Positions 1 through 6,796 are shown, numbered from the stretch's first letter. The stretch is DNA of 21,376 nt from CAZNLS01 sp964573895 (GCA_964573895.1 CAZNLS010000038.1:1-21376), one strand, 5' to 3'. The notes: generated by a model not told the origin, from the sequence alone. Translations and numbers: made by a program.

Positions 1-406
1 GACTTATATTGATATATACATATCTGACACCGGTGCGGGCATATAGTGCATTGATTTTTAATTCACCTGACATTATTGTGTAAACCCCCCTGAATTTTCT
101 TCCGGTTTCTATCCTGCTTTCCAAATTTATGCCGGATTTTTGGATATCCGGAAAAAATTTTTCATTAAATAACTCAGTTATATTGTCACTGTATTCAGAA
201 TTACAAACTATCTCTTCTATTTTGATCCTGGAGTTATGCAAATAGCGAAATAGAGAATTGTAAAGATGCTGCCTCATATTTCTGTTAATATCCCGTGCCC
301 TTGTGATCTTCAGGTGAGCAACAGAAGAGGTCATCAATGCTATTCCGAGCATTGACAGGAGAATTGTGAACATCAGGGAGAGAAGTATTGATCCTTTTTT
401 CTTCAT
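1..406 (-). CDS. PilX-like pseudopilin, partial (C-terminus beyond window)
   Basis: An open frame runs from an ATG at 406 to the left window edge (135 complete codons), so the C-terminus is missing. The N-terminus has a short basic stretch (MKKKG) followed by a long hydrophobic helix (residues 6-24). This resembles PilX/PilV-type minor pilins, where prepilin peptidase cuts after the Gly, although the usual Glu at mature position 5 is absent. The rest is soluble and has no motif I recognise. Its ATG shares one base with the TAA of the upstream pilin gene (TAATG), which implies translational coupling. By family, such proteins are minor components that prime or decorate type IV pili or type II secretion pseudopili at the inner membrane. 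The pilin-like nature is supported by N-terminus and context; the exact subtype is uncertain. Confidence 0.7.
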   Translation of the reverse strand, partial: MKKKGSILLSLMFTILLSMLGIALMTSSVAHLKITRARDINRNMRQHLYNSLFRYLHNSRIKIEEIVCNSEYSDNITELFNEKFFPDIQKSGINLESRIETGRKFRGVYTIMSGELKINALYARTGVRYVYINIS

Positions 407-1098
407 TATCCTGAAAGATTTGAGAGAAAAATATAACCTCTCACCTGCTCCCGATGCCCGACCTCAATTCTATATAGAACCGAATTTGAATCTTCAAAAT
501 AGGTTATGAAGAAATCTGTTACACTCTCTATCATTGGCTGGTAATATCCGGAGTCGACTTTTTTTTTGAGTACTTTTTGTTTTGGGAAATATTTGTAACT
601 AATACTTTTGAGAAGTATAACTCTGGCTGATTCGGGATAATCATTTTTTAAAGGTGATGTTAATATAAGTTTATCTCCATCGGTGTCAGCAATTGAAGCA
701 GTCTCTGAAATACAATTCTCCGTATCGTATATTATAATTTTTTTTCTCTTTTTTTCCGGGAATGGATCCGTGATAAAAATATAGCTATCTGATTTAAAGG
801 CTCCTGCAGAGAGCTTTGATGAATTAGTTCCCATGAGAACCGTAAGAGAAGAGGATTTTCCGGATACTGCTTTAAAGCCTGTAAAACGGACGGCTTCCTG
901 CAGTCTCATACCACATTTTGTCAGATCATTTTTTATAGAATCGACTGTGTAAAAAAGCGATTCTATCAGATCCTGTTTACCTGTAACATTTTTTGAAACC
1001 GAGACTCCTTCAACTACGGTTGATAATACCATTGTCAGAATGGTCATTAGCAATGTAATTGCTACGAGGAGTTCGGTAAGACTAAATCCATGGTTCAT
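406..1098 (-). CDS. Type IV pilin-like / PilW-like pseudopilin
   Basis: The 230-residue product begins MNHG|FSLTELLVAITLL, a class III prepilin signal with the cleavage Gly at residue 4, N-methylated Phe next and Glu at mature position 5. A single hydrophobic helix (about residues 5-27) is followed by a globular domain rich in beta-strand-like segments. Length and the N-terminus fit PilW/GspJ-type minor pilins, which are processed by prepilin peptidase and built into type IV pilus or type II secretion pseudopilus tips. Its start lies inside the 3' end of the upstream pilin gene (17-bp overlap), and its stop overlaps the next start by one base, so the three genes form one operon. A role in DNA uptake is plausible because comEA is divergent next door, but this is inference. 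Confidence 0.8.
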   Translation of the reverse strand: MNHGFSLTELLVAITLLMTILTMVLSTVVEGVSVSKNVTGKQDLIESLFYTVDSIKNDLTKCGMRLQEAVRFTGFKAVSGKSSSLTVLMGTNSSKLSAGAFKSDSYIFITDPFPEKKRKKIIIYDTENCISETASIADTDGDKLILTSPLKNDYPESARVILLKSISYKYFPKQKVLKKKVDSGYYQPMIESVTDFFITYFEDSNSVLYRIEVGHREQVRGYIFLSNLSG

Positions 1099-1465
1099 TG
1101 TTTAACTCCATAATTAAATTTGATTTATAGAAAAAAATACTCTGCGTGTAACTTCTGAAAAAGGCTTTGATTTTGATACTTTTTAAACCCGTTGAAACAG
1201 ATTTGATACTATTTTCAAGTTTTACATTTCCCCGGCTTAATACTCTTTTCCCGACTGCCAGTTCAATTGAGTCAAATGTTTTTGAGAGAAGCCGGTTCTT
1301 CTCATTTTCGATGCACTGTACCAATTCAGATCTAATTTTTGATCTGCGGACCTCTATCACGGCAAAAGTTATTATTTTGCAGAATGATATAAATATAATG
1401 GAAATAATCAACAGGCACACAAGAAGCTCAATTAAAGTGAATCCTCTTTTTTTATCTTCTTTCAT
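1082..1465 (-). CDS. Type IV pilin-like protein (PilV/GspI-like)
   Basis: First gene of the minus-strand pilin operon, 127 residues. It starts MKEDKKRG|FTLIELLVCLLII, a textbook prepilin N-terminus: basic leader of eight residues ending in Gly, Phe at +1 and Glu at +5, then a hydrophobic helix to about residue 31. The short C-terminal domain is typical of PilV/GspI-sized minor pilins. A TAA lies in frame immediately before the ATG at 1465, so this start is fixed. No good Shine-Dalgarno sequence is visible upstream. The downstream pilin gene overlaps it by 17 bp. The pilin family is clear from the motif; assignment to pilus, secretion or competence machinery needs the rest of the operon outside the window. 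Confidence 0.8.
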   Translation of the reverse strand: MKEDKKRGFTLIELLVCLLIISIIFISFCKIITFAVIEVRRSKIRSELVQCIENEKNRLLSKTFDSIELAVGKRVLSRGNVKLENSIKSVSTGLKSIKIKAFFRSYTQSIFFYKSNLIMELNNEPWI

Positions 1466-1532
1466 TTACTGTTTAGTACCAATTTTGTTGCCAGGGTTGA
1501 TTGTCCCCGGATAATTAAGATAGATTCATGTG

Positions 1533-1538
1533 ATTATA
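1533..1538 (-). promoter_or_regulatory. Candidate -10 box for the pilin operon
   Basis: On the minus strand this reads TATAAT, about 68 bases upstream of the pilin ATG at 1465. No good -35 element is seen at the usual spacing (the hexamer there reads TGTGTC), so the call rests on the -10 alone. Confidence 0.3.
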
Positions 1539-1610
1539 AATGTTTTAAATAGGCAGACACACAGAATAAAAAGCAATTAGTCCTAAAATCAAATAATTTA
1601 ATTTTTTATT

Positions 1611-1660
1611 ATTGTTAACGATTGATTTTTTTTTAAAGAAATGTGTTAGCAATTGTTAAC
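1611..1660. repeat. Two direct repeats of ATTGTTAAC in the divergent comEA/pilin region
   Basis: ATTGTTAAC occurs at 1611-1619 and again at 1652-1660, start-to-start 41 bp, close to four helical turns. Each contains the palindrome GTTAAC. They lie between the divergent pilin and comEA transcription units. Two regulator sites on the same DNA face is one reading; chance in AT-rich DNA is the other. Confidence 0.3.
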
Positions 1661-1672
1661 ATATTTTTTTGA

Positions 1673-1703
1673 TTGGAGAGCTGAATTGAACCTGAATTAT
1701 AAT
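1673..1703 (+). promoter_or_regulatory. Candidate sigma-70 promoter for comEA
   Basis: A perfect TATAAT lies at 1698-1703. The best -35 is TTGGAG at 1673-1678, giving a slightly long 19-bp spacer. Transcription would start near 1710, about 40 bases before the comEA start at 1751. Confidence 0.45.
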
Positions 1704-1750
1704 ATCTGCTTTTTGGCACAAAAATTGATATGACAAAGCAGGAGGTTAAA

Positions 1751-2044
1751 ATGTTCAATTCAAAAAAATCTATTACGTTCTTTGTTATTATCACCTTTTT
1801 GATGCTGCATGCTGTTCAATTGAATGCTGTTCAAAACAGCAGCAGCAAATCCCGTCTGATCAATATTAATTATGCAAATGCTCAGACGCTGACAAAACTT
1901 CCCGGGATCGGGAAGAAAAAAGCTGAAAGAATTATCAGCTATAGAAAAAAGCACGGTAAGTTCAGAAGGATCACCGATATCATGAAGATATCCGGTATTG
2001 GCGAAAAGACTTTTAAGAAATTTTCAAGAAAAATAAAAGTCTGA
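1751..2044 (+). CDS. comEA: ComEA-family helix-hairpin-helix DNA-binding protein
   Basis: A 97-residue exported protein. The ATG at 1751 is preferred over an in-frame ATG at 1730 because AGGAGG (1740-1745) sits five bases before it and because it puts a clean signal peptide or anchor at the N-terminus (MFNSKK, then a hydrophobic stretch of residues 7-26). Residues 36-96 hold two helix-hairpin-helix motifs: LPGIGKKKAERI (about 50-61) and ISGIGEKTF (about 80-88). The preceding ININ-A-A-TL pattern is typical of the ComEA C-terminal domain. ComEA binds incoming double-stranded DNA non-specifically at the membrane or in the periplasm during natural transformation. The divergent pseudopilin operon fits a DNA-uptake apparatus. 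The only reservation is that small HhH proteins of this family are sometimes not competence genes. Confidence 0.8.
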   Translation: MFNSKKSITFFVIITFLMLHAVQLNAVQNSSSKSRLININYANAQTLTKLPGIGKKKAERIISYRKKHGKFRRITDIMKISGIGEKTFKKFSRKIKV

Positions 2045-2065
2045 AGGTGAGTAAACGGAGAAAGA

Positions 2066-2302
2066 ATGGACCAAAAAATCAAAGATCTTAACCTGTTGCT
2101 TCTTTACCTGTCCGGGTGGGAAGAAGATTCCAGGAAGGAACCCGGAAAGAAGGTTATCAGAGCGTGGAAAGGATATCTGTTCGAAGTTCTAAATGAACTT
2201 CAGGATGAAGATTATCTGTTTCAGATCAAAGATGGCAAATCGTTAATTTTAAAAGAGGAGGGTATAAAGAAAGCAAAAGAGTTAAAAGAAAAGTATCTTT
2301 AA
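2066..2302 (+). CDS. Small DUF6429-like protein
   Basis: A 78-residue cytosolic protein 21 bp downstream of comEA, with a GGAG-type ribosome site at about 2057-2060, so probably in the same transcript. The pattern LLLLYLSGWEE (residues 9-19), then RAWKG (32-36), VLNEL (41-45) and a C-terminal ILKEEGIKKAKEL segment resembles the DUF6429 family as I recall it: LLYLT near the start, AWKG in the middle, then a winged-helix-like end with a 'T/K-EEG' element. No enzymatic residues are apparent and no function is known to me. The C-terminal half could be a small winged helix, suggesting nucleic-acid or protein binding, but that is speculation. Transcription ends at a strong hairpin directly after the stop. 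Confidence 0.65.
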   Translation: MDQKIKDLNLLLLYLSGWEEDSRKEPGKKVIRAWKGYLFEVLNELQDEDYLFQIKDGKSLILKEEGIKKAKELKEKYL

Positions 2303-2308
2303 TCGAAT

Positions 2309-2337
2309 GAGGAGGGGAAACCCTCCTCTTTTTTTTT
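2309..2337 (+). terminator. Rho-independent terminator after comEA/DUF6429
   Basis: A perfect 8-bp stem GAGGAGGG (2309-2316) / CCCTCCTC (2321-2328) closes a GAAA tetraloop (2317-2320) and is followed by nine T (2329-2337). Confidence 0.93.
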
Positions 2338-2349
2338 AAAAAAATGTTG

Positions 2350-2355
2350 TATAAT
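2350..2355 (+). promoter_or_regulatory. Candidate -10 box for the methyltransferase operon
   Basis: A perfect TATAAT whose predicted start point (about 2362) is only about eight bases before the ATG at 2370. No Shine-Dalgarno sequence precedes that ATG. The -35 region falls in the T-tract of the preceding terminator and has no good match. The mRNA would be leaderless or nearly so. Confidence 0.5.
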
Positions 2356-2369
2356 CACTCTATTCTAAA

Positions 2370-3095
2370 ATGAGCTTCTATGAACAACTTTCATCATACT
2401 ATGACCGGATCTTTCCCTTCAATCCGAAAAAATTCTCCTTTGCAAAAAAATATTTTGGAACTACTTCAAAAAGTGTTCTGGACATAGGATGCGGCACCGG
2501 AAGTCTTTCTTTGTTTCTTTCGAAGCTGGGATTCAAAGTTACAGGAATTGACCCGTCTGCAGGATTGCTTCGAATTGCAGAAGAAAAGAGAGAGGAATCG
2601 GGAATCGATATAAGCTTCATAAATTCAGGGATGGAAAAAATTTCCAATAATTTAAAAAATAAAATGTTTGATATTATCTTCTGTGTCGGGAATACACTTC
2701 CGCATTTGAAGGATAAAGCGTCATTGTCAGTTCTTTTCAAAGATTTGCAAAAAATCCTCGGCAATGGCGGTGTTATTGTCGGTCATCTTTTAAATTATGG
2801 AAAGATTTTGTCGGAAGGGAAAAACTTCGGTGTAATTGAAAGACCGGGACTAAAATTTTACAGATTCTATAAAATTGATTTGAAGGAGGAAAAAGTTCAA
2901 TTTCAAATGGAACTTGAACTTCCTTCAAACGAAAAGGTACTAAAAGAGAGTATCTTTTTGACACCTTTTACTTCTGAACTTATCATGAAAGCCGCTGAAT
3001 CAGCAGGATTTAAAGATATAAAATTTTTCGGTGGATTTAATATGAAACCATTCGATGAGGTCACTTCGGATGATCTTGTGTTCATTCTTCGATAA
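2370..3095 (+). CDS. Class I SAM-dependent methyltransferase
   Basis: The 241-residue protein has the Rossmann-fold SAM-binding motif I VLDIGCGTG at residues 36-44, the acidic residue of motif II in GIDPS (D61) and a motif IV-like FDIIFCVGNTLPHL (100-113). The C-terminal half (from about 150) is a substrate-shaping region ending in a typical 'AGF..I..FGGF' segment. The family transfers a methyl group from SAM to small molecules or macromolecules; the substrate cannot be read from the sequence. The ATG at 2370 lacks a ribosome site and lies close behind a TATAAT. The TAA shares its last A with the next gene's ATG (TAATG), so it is translated together with a nucleotidyltransferase, which hints at modification of a sugar, lipid-head or cell-envelope precursor. 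Confidence 0.88.
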   Translation: MSFYEQLSSYYDRIFPFNPKKFSFAKKYFGTTSKSVLDIGCGTGSLSLFLSKLGFKVTGIDPSAGLLRIAEEKREESGIDISFINSGMEKISNNLKNKMFDIIFCVGNTLPHLKDKASLSVLFKDLQKILGNGGVIVGHLLNYGKILSEGKNFGVIERPGLKFYRFYKIDLKEEKVQFQMELELPSNEKVLKESIFLTPFTSELIMKAAESAGFKDIKFFGGFNMKPFDEVTSDDLVFILR

Positions 3096-3883
3096 TGCTG
3101 TTTGAAGAAAATGTGACAATAATTCTTCCCTGTGCAGGAGAGGGGAAGAGAATGAATCTTGACTATCCGAAAGAGTTATATGAAATCTATTCCGGAGTAA
3201 AACTTATCGATTTTTCTCTGGAACATATCAAGTTTTTTCTGAAAAAATATGACGTAGGCGTTAAAATTGCTGTTGTGATCCGGGAAGGGAAGGAACCGGT
3301 CTGTGAATACGTTCAAAAAGAGATCGGAAAATCTCTGACTTTTCCGATTTTTTTTAATCATAAATACAGAGAATGGCCCGGCTCTGTCTATTCTGCAAAT
3401 AAAGAATTTTCTGATAAAAATGTCGTTCTTCTTCCTGATTCATATCTAAGTATTTCTAAGGAGGATATGTGCTCAAATCCTCAGGGAACGGGAGTAGTGG
3501 AGGAGGCACTTAATTTGCTTGAAGAGAGATCTTCAGTATTTGGAATTTTGGGAAGCAATTCACCGGATATATTAAAAAATATGGGAGCTGTAAAACTCGA
3601 AAAAGAAATAGTATCAGAGGTTGTTGACAAGCCTGTTGAATCTTTTAATGATTTTGACGGATTCTGGGGCATGTTCGGATTCAGAAAGAGCATTGCCTCG
3701 GATATCTATTCGTTCCTGGTTAAAAATGTAGAGAAAAAGGGTGGAGAATTGAAAAAAGAGAGATTCTATCCTCCTGCATACTTTGTTTTAGATGAATATT
3801 ATGATCTGGGGACATATGAAAATATAACGAATTTTAAGAAGGGGCGATCAGTTTCTGCCTGCAATCTTAAGATCAAGGGCTGA
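3095..3883 (+). CDS. Nucleotidyltransferase (sugar-phosphate NTP-transferase family)
   Basis: 262 residues. The N-terminal signature PCAGEGKRM...YPKEL (residues 12-28) is a variant of the GxGxRxxPxTxxxPK motif of sugar-1-phosphate nucleotidyltransferases. The later NVVLLPDSYLS supplies the acidic metal-binding position, and the end has EYYDLGTYENITNFKKG, the usual 'D(I/L)GTPEDY' element. These enzymes join a nucleoside triphosphate to a phosphorylated sugar or similar group, releasing pyrophosphate. The glucose-1-phosphate thymidylyltransferase group is nearest in pattern, but the changed P-loop-like segment leaves the substrate open. It is coupled to the upstream methyltransferase by a one-base overlap. 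Its last 36 bp overlap the 3' end of the convergent anti-sigma gene and no terminator hairpin is visible there. Confidence 0.85.
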   Translation: MLFEENVTIILPCAGEGKRMNLDYPKELYEIYSGVKLIDFSLEHIKFFLKKYDVGVKIAVVIREGKEPVCEYVQKEIGKSLTFPIFFNHKYREWPGSVYSANKEFSDKNVVLLPDSYLSISKEDMCSNPQGTGVVEEALNLLEERSSVFGILGSNSPDILKNMGAVKLEKEIVSEVVDKPVESFNDFDGFWGMFGFRKSIASDIYSFLVKNVEKKGGELKKERFYPPAYFVLDEYYDLGTYENITNFKKGRSVSACNLKIKG

Positions 3884-4372
3884 TTTCAGATAATCCCTGA
3901 ATGAATTAAAAGAACTGCTTAATGAATTGATCTCAGATAGCATTGGCTTTTCAACGGCAGAAAAAAGGGTATTCATATTCCCTATTCCATCACTGTTTAG
4001 TTTGAGTTGCGTTAACTGTATTGGTTCAATATCTGTCCTGCCCCTAGGAGTAGATTTGACTGAAAAATATATCCCTGCTGTAACTACAAGGATAATTATT
4101 GAAGCAAACACAAGTTGAGGTCTGTAATTTTTTTTCTCATATTGCCGCCCCGCATCTCTATCTGCATCTATTTTGGAGAGTATCCTCTCAATCCTCGCTG
4201 AATTATCAGATTCATCGGTATTGGATCCGGTAACATTATGCAGGCCTGAGTGGAGATATATAAAACTTTTACAGTCAGAGCATTTGTCGGCATGACCTGA
4301 TATCCAATCAGGTAATTTTTTCTCCGAATCAAGATGCCAGGAAATAAAGAGTCTGTAAATTGAACAGATCAT
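3848..4372 (-). CDS. Membrane-bound zinc-finger anti-sigma factor
   Basis: 174 residues. Near the N-terminus H27-A-D-K-C31-S-D-C34 forms the HxxxCxxC motif of zinc-containing anti-sigma (ZAS) domains. A single transmembrane helix covers about residues 86-105, followed by an extracytoplasmic tail of about 70 residues. Topology is therefore cytosolic sigma-binding domain, one membrane span, external sensor tail. Its ATG overlaps the TGA of the sigma gene (ATGA), the normal arrangement for a sigma/anti-sigma pair kept in ratio by coupling. By family it holds the ECF factor inactive until an envelope signal releases it. The external tail has no domain I recognise. The 3' end overlaps the convergent nucleotidyltransferase gene by 36 bp. 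Confidence 0.85.
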   Translation of the reverse strand: MICSIYRLFISWHLDSEKKLPDWISGHADKCSDCKSFIYLHSGLHNVTGSNTDESDNSARIERILSKIDADRDAGRQYEKKNYRPQLVFASIIILVVTAGIYFSVKSTPRGRTDIEPIQLTQLKLNSDGIGNMNTLFSAVEKPMLSEINSLSSSFNSFRDYLKSALDLKIAGRN

Positions 4373-4968
4373 TTTAATTTTCTCCCGGATAATTTTACTC
4401 CATTTTTATAATTAATAAAAGAACTGTATTTTTCGCCGGCTAAGAGTTTTCTTAAATTATTCCTGGCTCTGTAGAGAAGCACTCTTACATTTACTGCAGA
4501 CTTTCCTGTTTCTAAACTTATTTCTGCAACACTCATCTCTTCTCTGTACTTTAACCACAGGATCCTGTATTGCTCGGGATTCAGCGCTCCTGCAATCTTC
4601 CATAAATCCGGTGTCTCAACCAGTCCTTCTCTCTTTTCCTGTTTTTGGATTTCCGAAATTTTCGATTCAAGCAGTTTTCTTCTCTTATTTGAACGGGATG
4701 AGTCGATTATTACACGTGTGGCAATTGTATAGAGCCAGGTTGAAAATTTGTATTCAGGATTAAATTTTTTCATATTTCTGAATAATTTGAGAAAAGTTGA
4801 CTGTAAAATATCTTCTGCTTCTTCATCTGTTTTTGTCCTGTTTCTTATAAAACTGAACAGCTTTGAATCATATTTTCTTATAATAGATTCAAAAGCTGTT
4901 CTGTCACCTTCTATCGACCTTTCCAATAAAATTTTATCAGTCAGGCCGCAGCTATCATCTTTTTTCAA
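4369..4968 (-). CDS. ECF (sigma-70 family) RNA polymerase sigma factor
   Basis: 199 residues. Region 2 spans about residues 24-94, with the region 2.2 segment ILQSTFLKLFRNMKKF (54-69) and the -10-recognition part FSTWLYTIATRVIID (75-89). A short linker leads to region 4 at about 122-176, with a helix-turn-helix in MSVAEISLETGKSAVNVRV. There is no region 1.1 or 3, which defines the ECF group. The start is TTG at 4968: an in-frame TAA of the upstream gene lies nine bases before it and no in-frame ATG exists nearby. It is followed by its anti-sigma factor with a 4-bp overlap. The extra C-terminal tail (about 177-199) is basic. The promoter of the operon looks like an ECF site, so it probably controls itself. 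Confidence 0.93.
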   Translation of the reverse strand: MKKDDSCGLTDKILLERSIEGDRTAFESIIRKYDSKLFSFIRNRTKTDEEAEDILQSTFLKLFRNMKKFNPEYKFSTWLYTIATRVIIDSSRSNKRRKLLESKISEIQKQEKREGLVETPDLWKIAGALNPEQYRILWLKYREEMSVAEISLETGKSAVNVRVLLYRARNNLRKLLAGEKYSSFINYKNGVKLSGRKLK

Positions 4969-4977
4969 TTCAAATAT

Positions 4978-5877
4978 TTATCTGTGATATTTTCGTGGTA
5001 ATTTTCTCAGCTCTTCTGATGGAATTGACAAACTTGCGATGATAGAATTACCTTTAACTGACATATTCAGCATATCAAGAAATTTAGTTGCTTCAGAGAG
5101 TTCTTTATTATCTTTGCTCAATTTTACGAGGGCAACAATACCATTTACAACCTGCATGAGACTTTTTGCCTTTTCCATACTCTCGGTTGTAAGATTCAAA
5201 GACAAATTAAGAATTCCGGATGTTTCGGATGCAAGCATCTGCAATTTTTTTGCATTCTTCAGAAAGAATGGGTTTTTATGTTTTTTTTCGAAGAGGGAGA
5301 AATCCCCGAAGATCGCATATAAGAAAGTATTTCCGGGTATTTTTTTGATTGAACTGTAGATCGGTGACCTTCGTAAATCTCCTTTTTTCTTACCTATAAT
5401 GTTTCTCAGGGTATTTTCATGATGTCCGAAAAGGATCATGTCCCTTCCCAAAAATGCTCCGAATGCATCGTCATCCCATTTGTAGATTTTATGTCCGCCT
5501 GATTTAATTATTTTAAAGTACTTCTCTTTGCCGATTCTATTCAGAATAGTATCTTTGTTGAAATTTCCCCTTGCCAGTATAACCGCATCTTTATCAACAT
5601 CCCTGTTCCCAAAAAGTGTAACGGATTTCAAATCTTTAAAAATATCAATTTTTAGATCTTCATATAGTCTGTTAATTTTAATATCCATCTTGTGTTCTCT
5701 CTTCTCGTATATCACAGACCATGTTTTTGTTTTAAACAGGGATTCAAGATCGAGATGAATTATCCACTTTGAATCTGATGGGATCCACTGTTTTTGGAGA
5801 GAAGCGGAATATGCTCCCGATACGGTAATGAACAGAATTATCAAAACTGTTAAAATTTTCATAAGTGATTGTTTCAT
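4978..5877 (-). CDS. Secreted protein of unknown function, first gene of the ECF sigma operon
   Basis: 299 residues with a signal peptide (MKQSLMK, hydrophobic residues 8-22, likely cleavage after AYSA). The mature part has features of periplasmic DUF3352-like proteins found in several Gram-negative lineages: an early 'WIIHLDLESL' strand, 'VILARGNF', 'HKIYKWDDDAFGAFLGRDMILFG' and 'NTFLYAIFGDF'. I cannot confirm the family without a profile search and no function is known. It starts with AGGAGG about three to eight bases before the ATG and lies immediately behind an ECF-type promoter. The sigma gene begins nine bases after its stop, in the same frame. The context suggests an envelope protein that is either a target or a sensor partner of the sigma/anti-sigma pair. 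Confidence 0.7.
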   Translation of the reverse strand: MKQSLMKILTVLIILFITVSGAYSASLQKQWIPSDSKWIIHLDLESLFKTKTWSVIYEKREHKMDIKINRLYEDLKIDIFKDLKSVTLFGNRDVDKDAVILARGNFNKDTILNRIGKEKYFKIIKSGGHKIYKWDDDAFGAFLGRDMILFGHHENTLRNIIGKKKGDLRRSPIYSSIKKIPGNTFLYAIFGDFSLFEKKHKNPFFLKNAKKLQMLASETSGILNLSLNLTTESMEKAKSLMQVVNGIVALVKLSKDNKELSEATKFLDMLNMSVKGNSIIASLSIPSEELRKLPRKYHR

Positions 5878-5899
5878 AAGACCTCCTCTTACATATACT

Positions 5900-5928
5900 T
5901 ATACGACCGGGAAAAATGAGATGTTACA
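5900..5928 (-). promoter_or_regulatory. ECF-type promoter of the secreted protein/sigma/anti-sigma operon
   Basis: On the minus strand TGTAAC (5928-5923) and CGTATA (5905-5900) are separated by exactly 17 bp. The '-AAC' -35 with a 'CGT' -10 is the hallmark of ECF sigma promoters (for example SigX/SigW-type in Bacillus). The site lies about 20-50 bp upstream of the first gene of an operon encoding an ECF factor. I inspected eight or so other TGTAAC occurrences in the window and none had CGTA at this distance. Confidence 0.65.
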
Positions 5929-5933
5929 AACTC

Positions 5934-6788
5934 CTAATTTTTTAAAATAATGTTAATATCTTTCAGGTATTTTTTTCTTTCCATGTCCCCGTTTAATTCT
6001 GCTCTTGATAAAAGTTTGTCAAGTTCTTCACTGATAGTTTTTGCAGCTTTTTTGTATTCTTCCGGTGAAAGATATTTTTTACAGAAAATAATTCTGTTCC
6101 TTTGAAAATAGTATGTTGTATAGAGAGGTTTCTTGTGGCACGTTTTCCCTACACGATGGTATATCACAGATTCTTTTGCCCGTGCTATTTTTATTCCTTT
6201 GTGACAGGCTCTGAAAGAGAAATCTGCGTCATCCCAATATGTACCGTAACTCTCATCCATTCCGTCAAGAACTTCAAAAACATTTTTTGTAATAAAAAAA
6301 GCCGTCCCCGGAATATAATCATCTATACCAAGTAATTCCGGTTCTTCAGCAGTATGATAATGTGAGAGAGTAAATCTTTCCCTGTCAAAAAATCCTCCGG
6401 ATGAGTCAATTCTGTTGCGGTCTCTCTCATAACAAATTGTCGGAACAATCAACTCTGCCCCGGTTTCAGATGAAGTTTCCAAACATTTTTGCAGAGAGTT
6501 ATCTGTAACAATAGTATCGTTTGTCAGAAAAAGCACAGCGGAATACCCCTTTGAAAACACCCACTTCAGTGCCCTGTTGAACCCTCCCGAATATCCTGAA
6601 TTGGAATCCGAGTGAAGATGAGAGAGTGTTTTAAACTTCTCTCTGATATAGCAGTAGTTTTTAAAGCCGGAGCCGTTACTGAACAAAAAAATATCTTCGG
6701 AGGGGATGCCTGCGTTCATCACTGATTCGGCACAAGCAGAAGTAATCCCCGTTTTATTATAATAAAGAATAACAACAGCAGAATGCAT
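5934..6788 (-). CDS. Family 2 glycosyltransferase
   Basis: 284 residues. The N-terminus AVVILYYNKTGITSACAESV is the nucleotide-sugar-binding strand of GT2 enzymes. It is followed by SNSGYSGGFNRAL (62-74, typically 'N.GFAGGNN.G'), the metal-binding LTND (88-91, a DxD variant) and IPGTAFFITKNVFEVLDGMDE (159-179), leading to YWDDADFSFRACHKG (184-198) with the catalytic acidic pair. Closest in pattern are rhamnosyltransferase-like GT2 proteins of polysaccharide synthesis. No membrane helix is present. No Shine-Dalgarno sequence precedes the ATG, and a TATGAG box lies so close that the mRNA may be leaderless. It sits alone, 56 bp upstream of the ECF operon on the same strand, and some read-through is possible. 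Confidence 0.9.
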   Translation of the reverse strand: MHSAVVILYYNKTGITSACAESVMNAGIPSEDIFLFSNGSGFKNYCYIREKFKTLSHLHSDSNSGYSGGFNRALKWVFSKGYSAVLFLTNDTIVTDNSLQKCLETSSETGAELIVPTICYERDRNRIDSSGGFFDRERFTLSHYHTAEEPELLGIDDYIPGTAFFITKNVFEVLDGMDESYGTYWDDADFSFRACHKGIKIARAKESVIYHRVGKTCHKKPLYTTYYFQRNRIIFCKKYLSPEEYKKAAKTISEELDKLLSRAELNGDMERKKYLKDINIILKN

Positions 6789-6796
6789 TTGAATGA

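Noticed and set aside
1167..1514. 115-codon plus-strand frame opposite the first pilin gene
   Set aside because: The minus strand has a textbook prepilin N-terminus, so this is a shadow.
1501..1531. Short minus-strand frame ending in ATGA overlap with the first pilin gene
   Set aside because: Only about 23 codons between stops, no start codon or ribosome site; overlap with ATG is likely chance.
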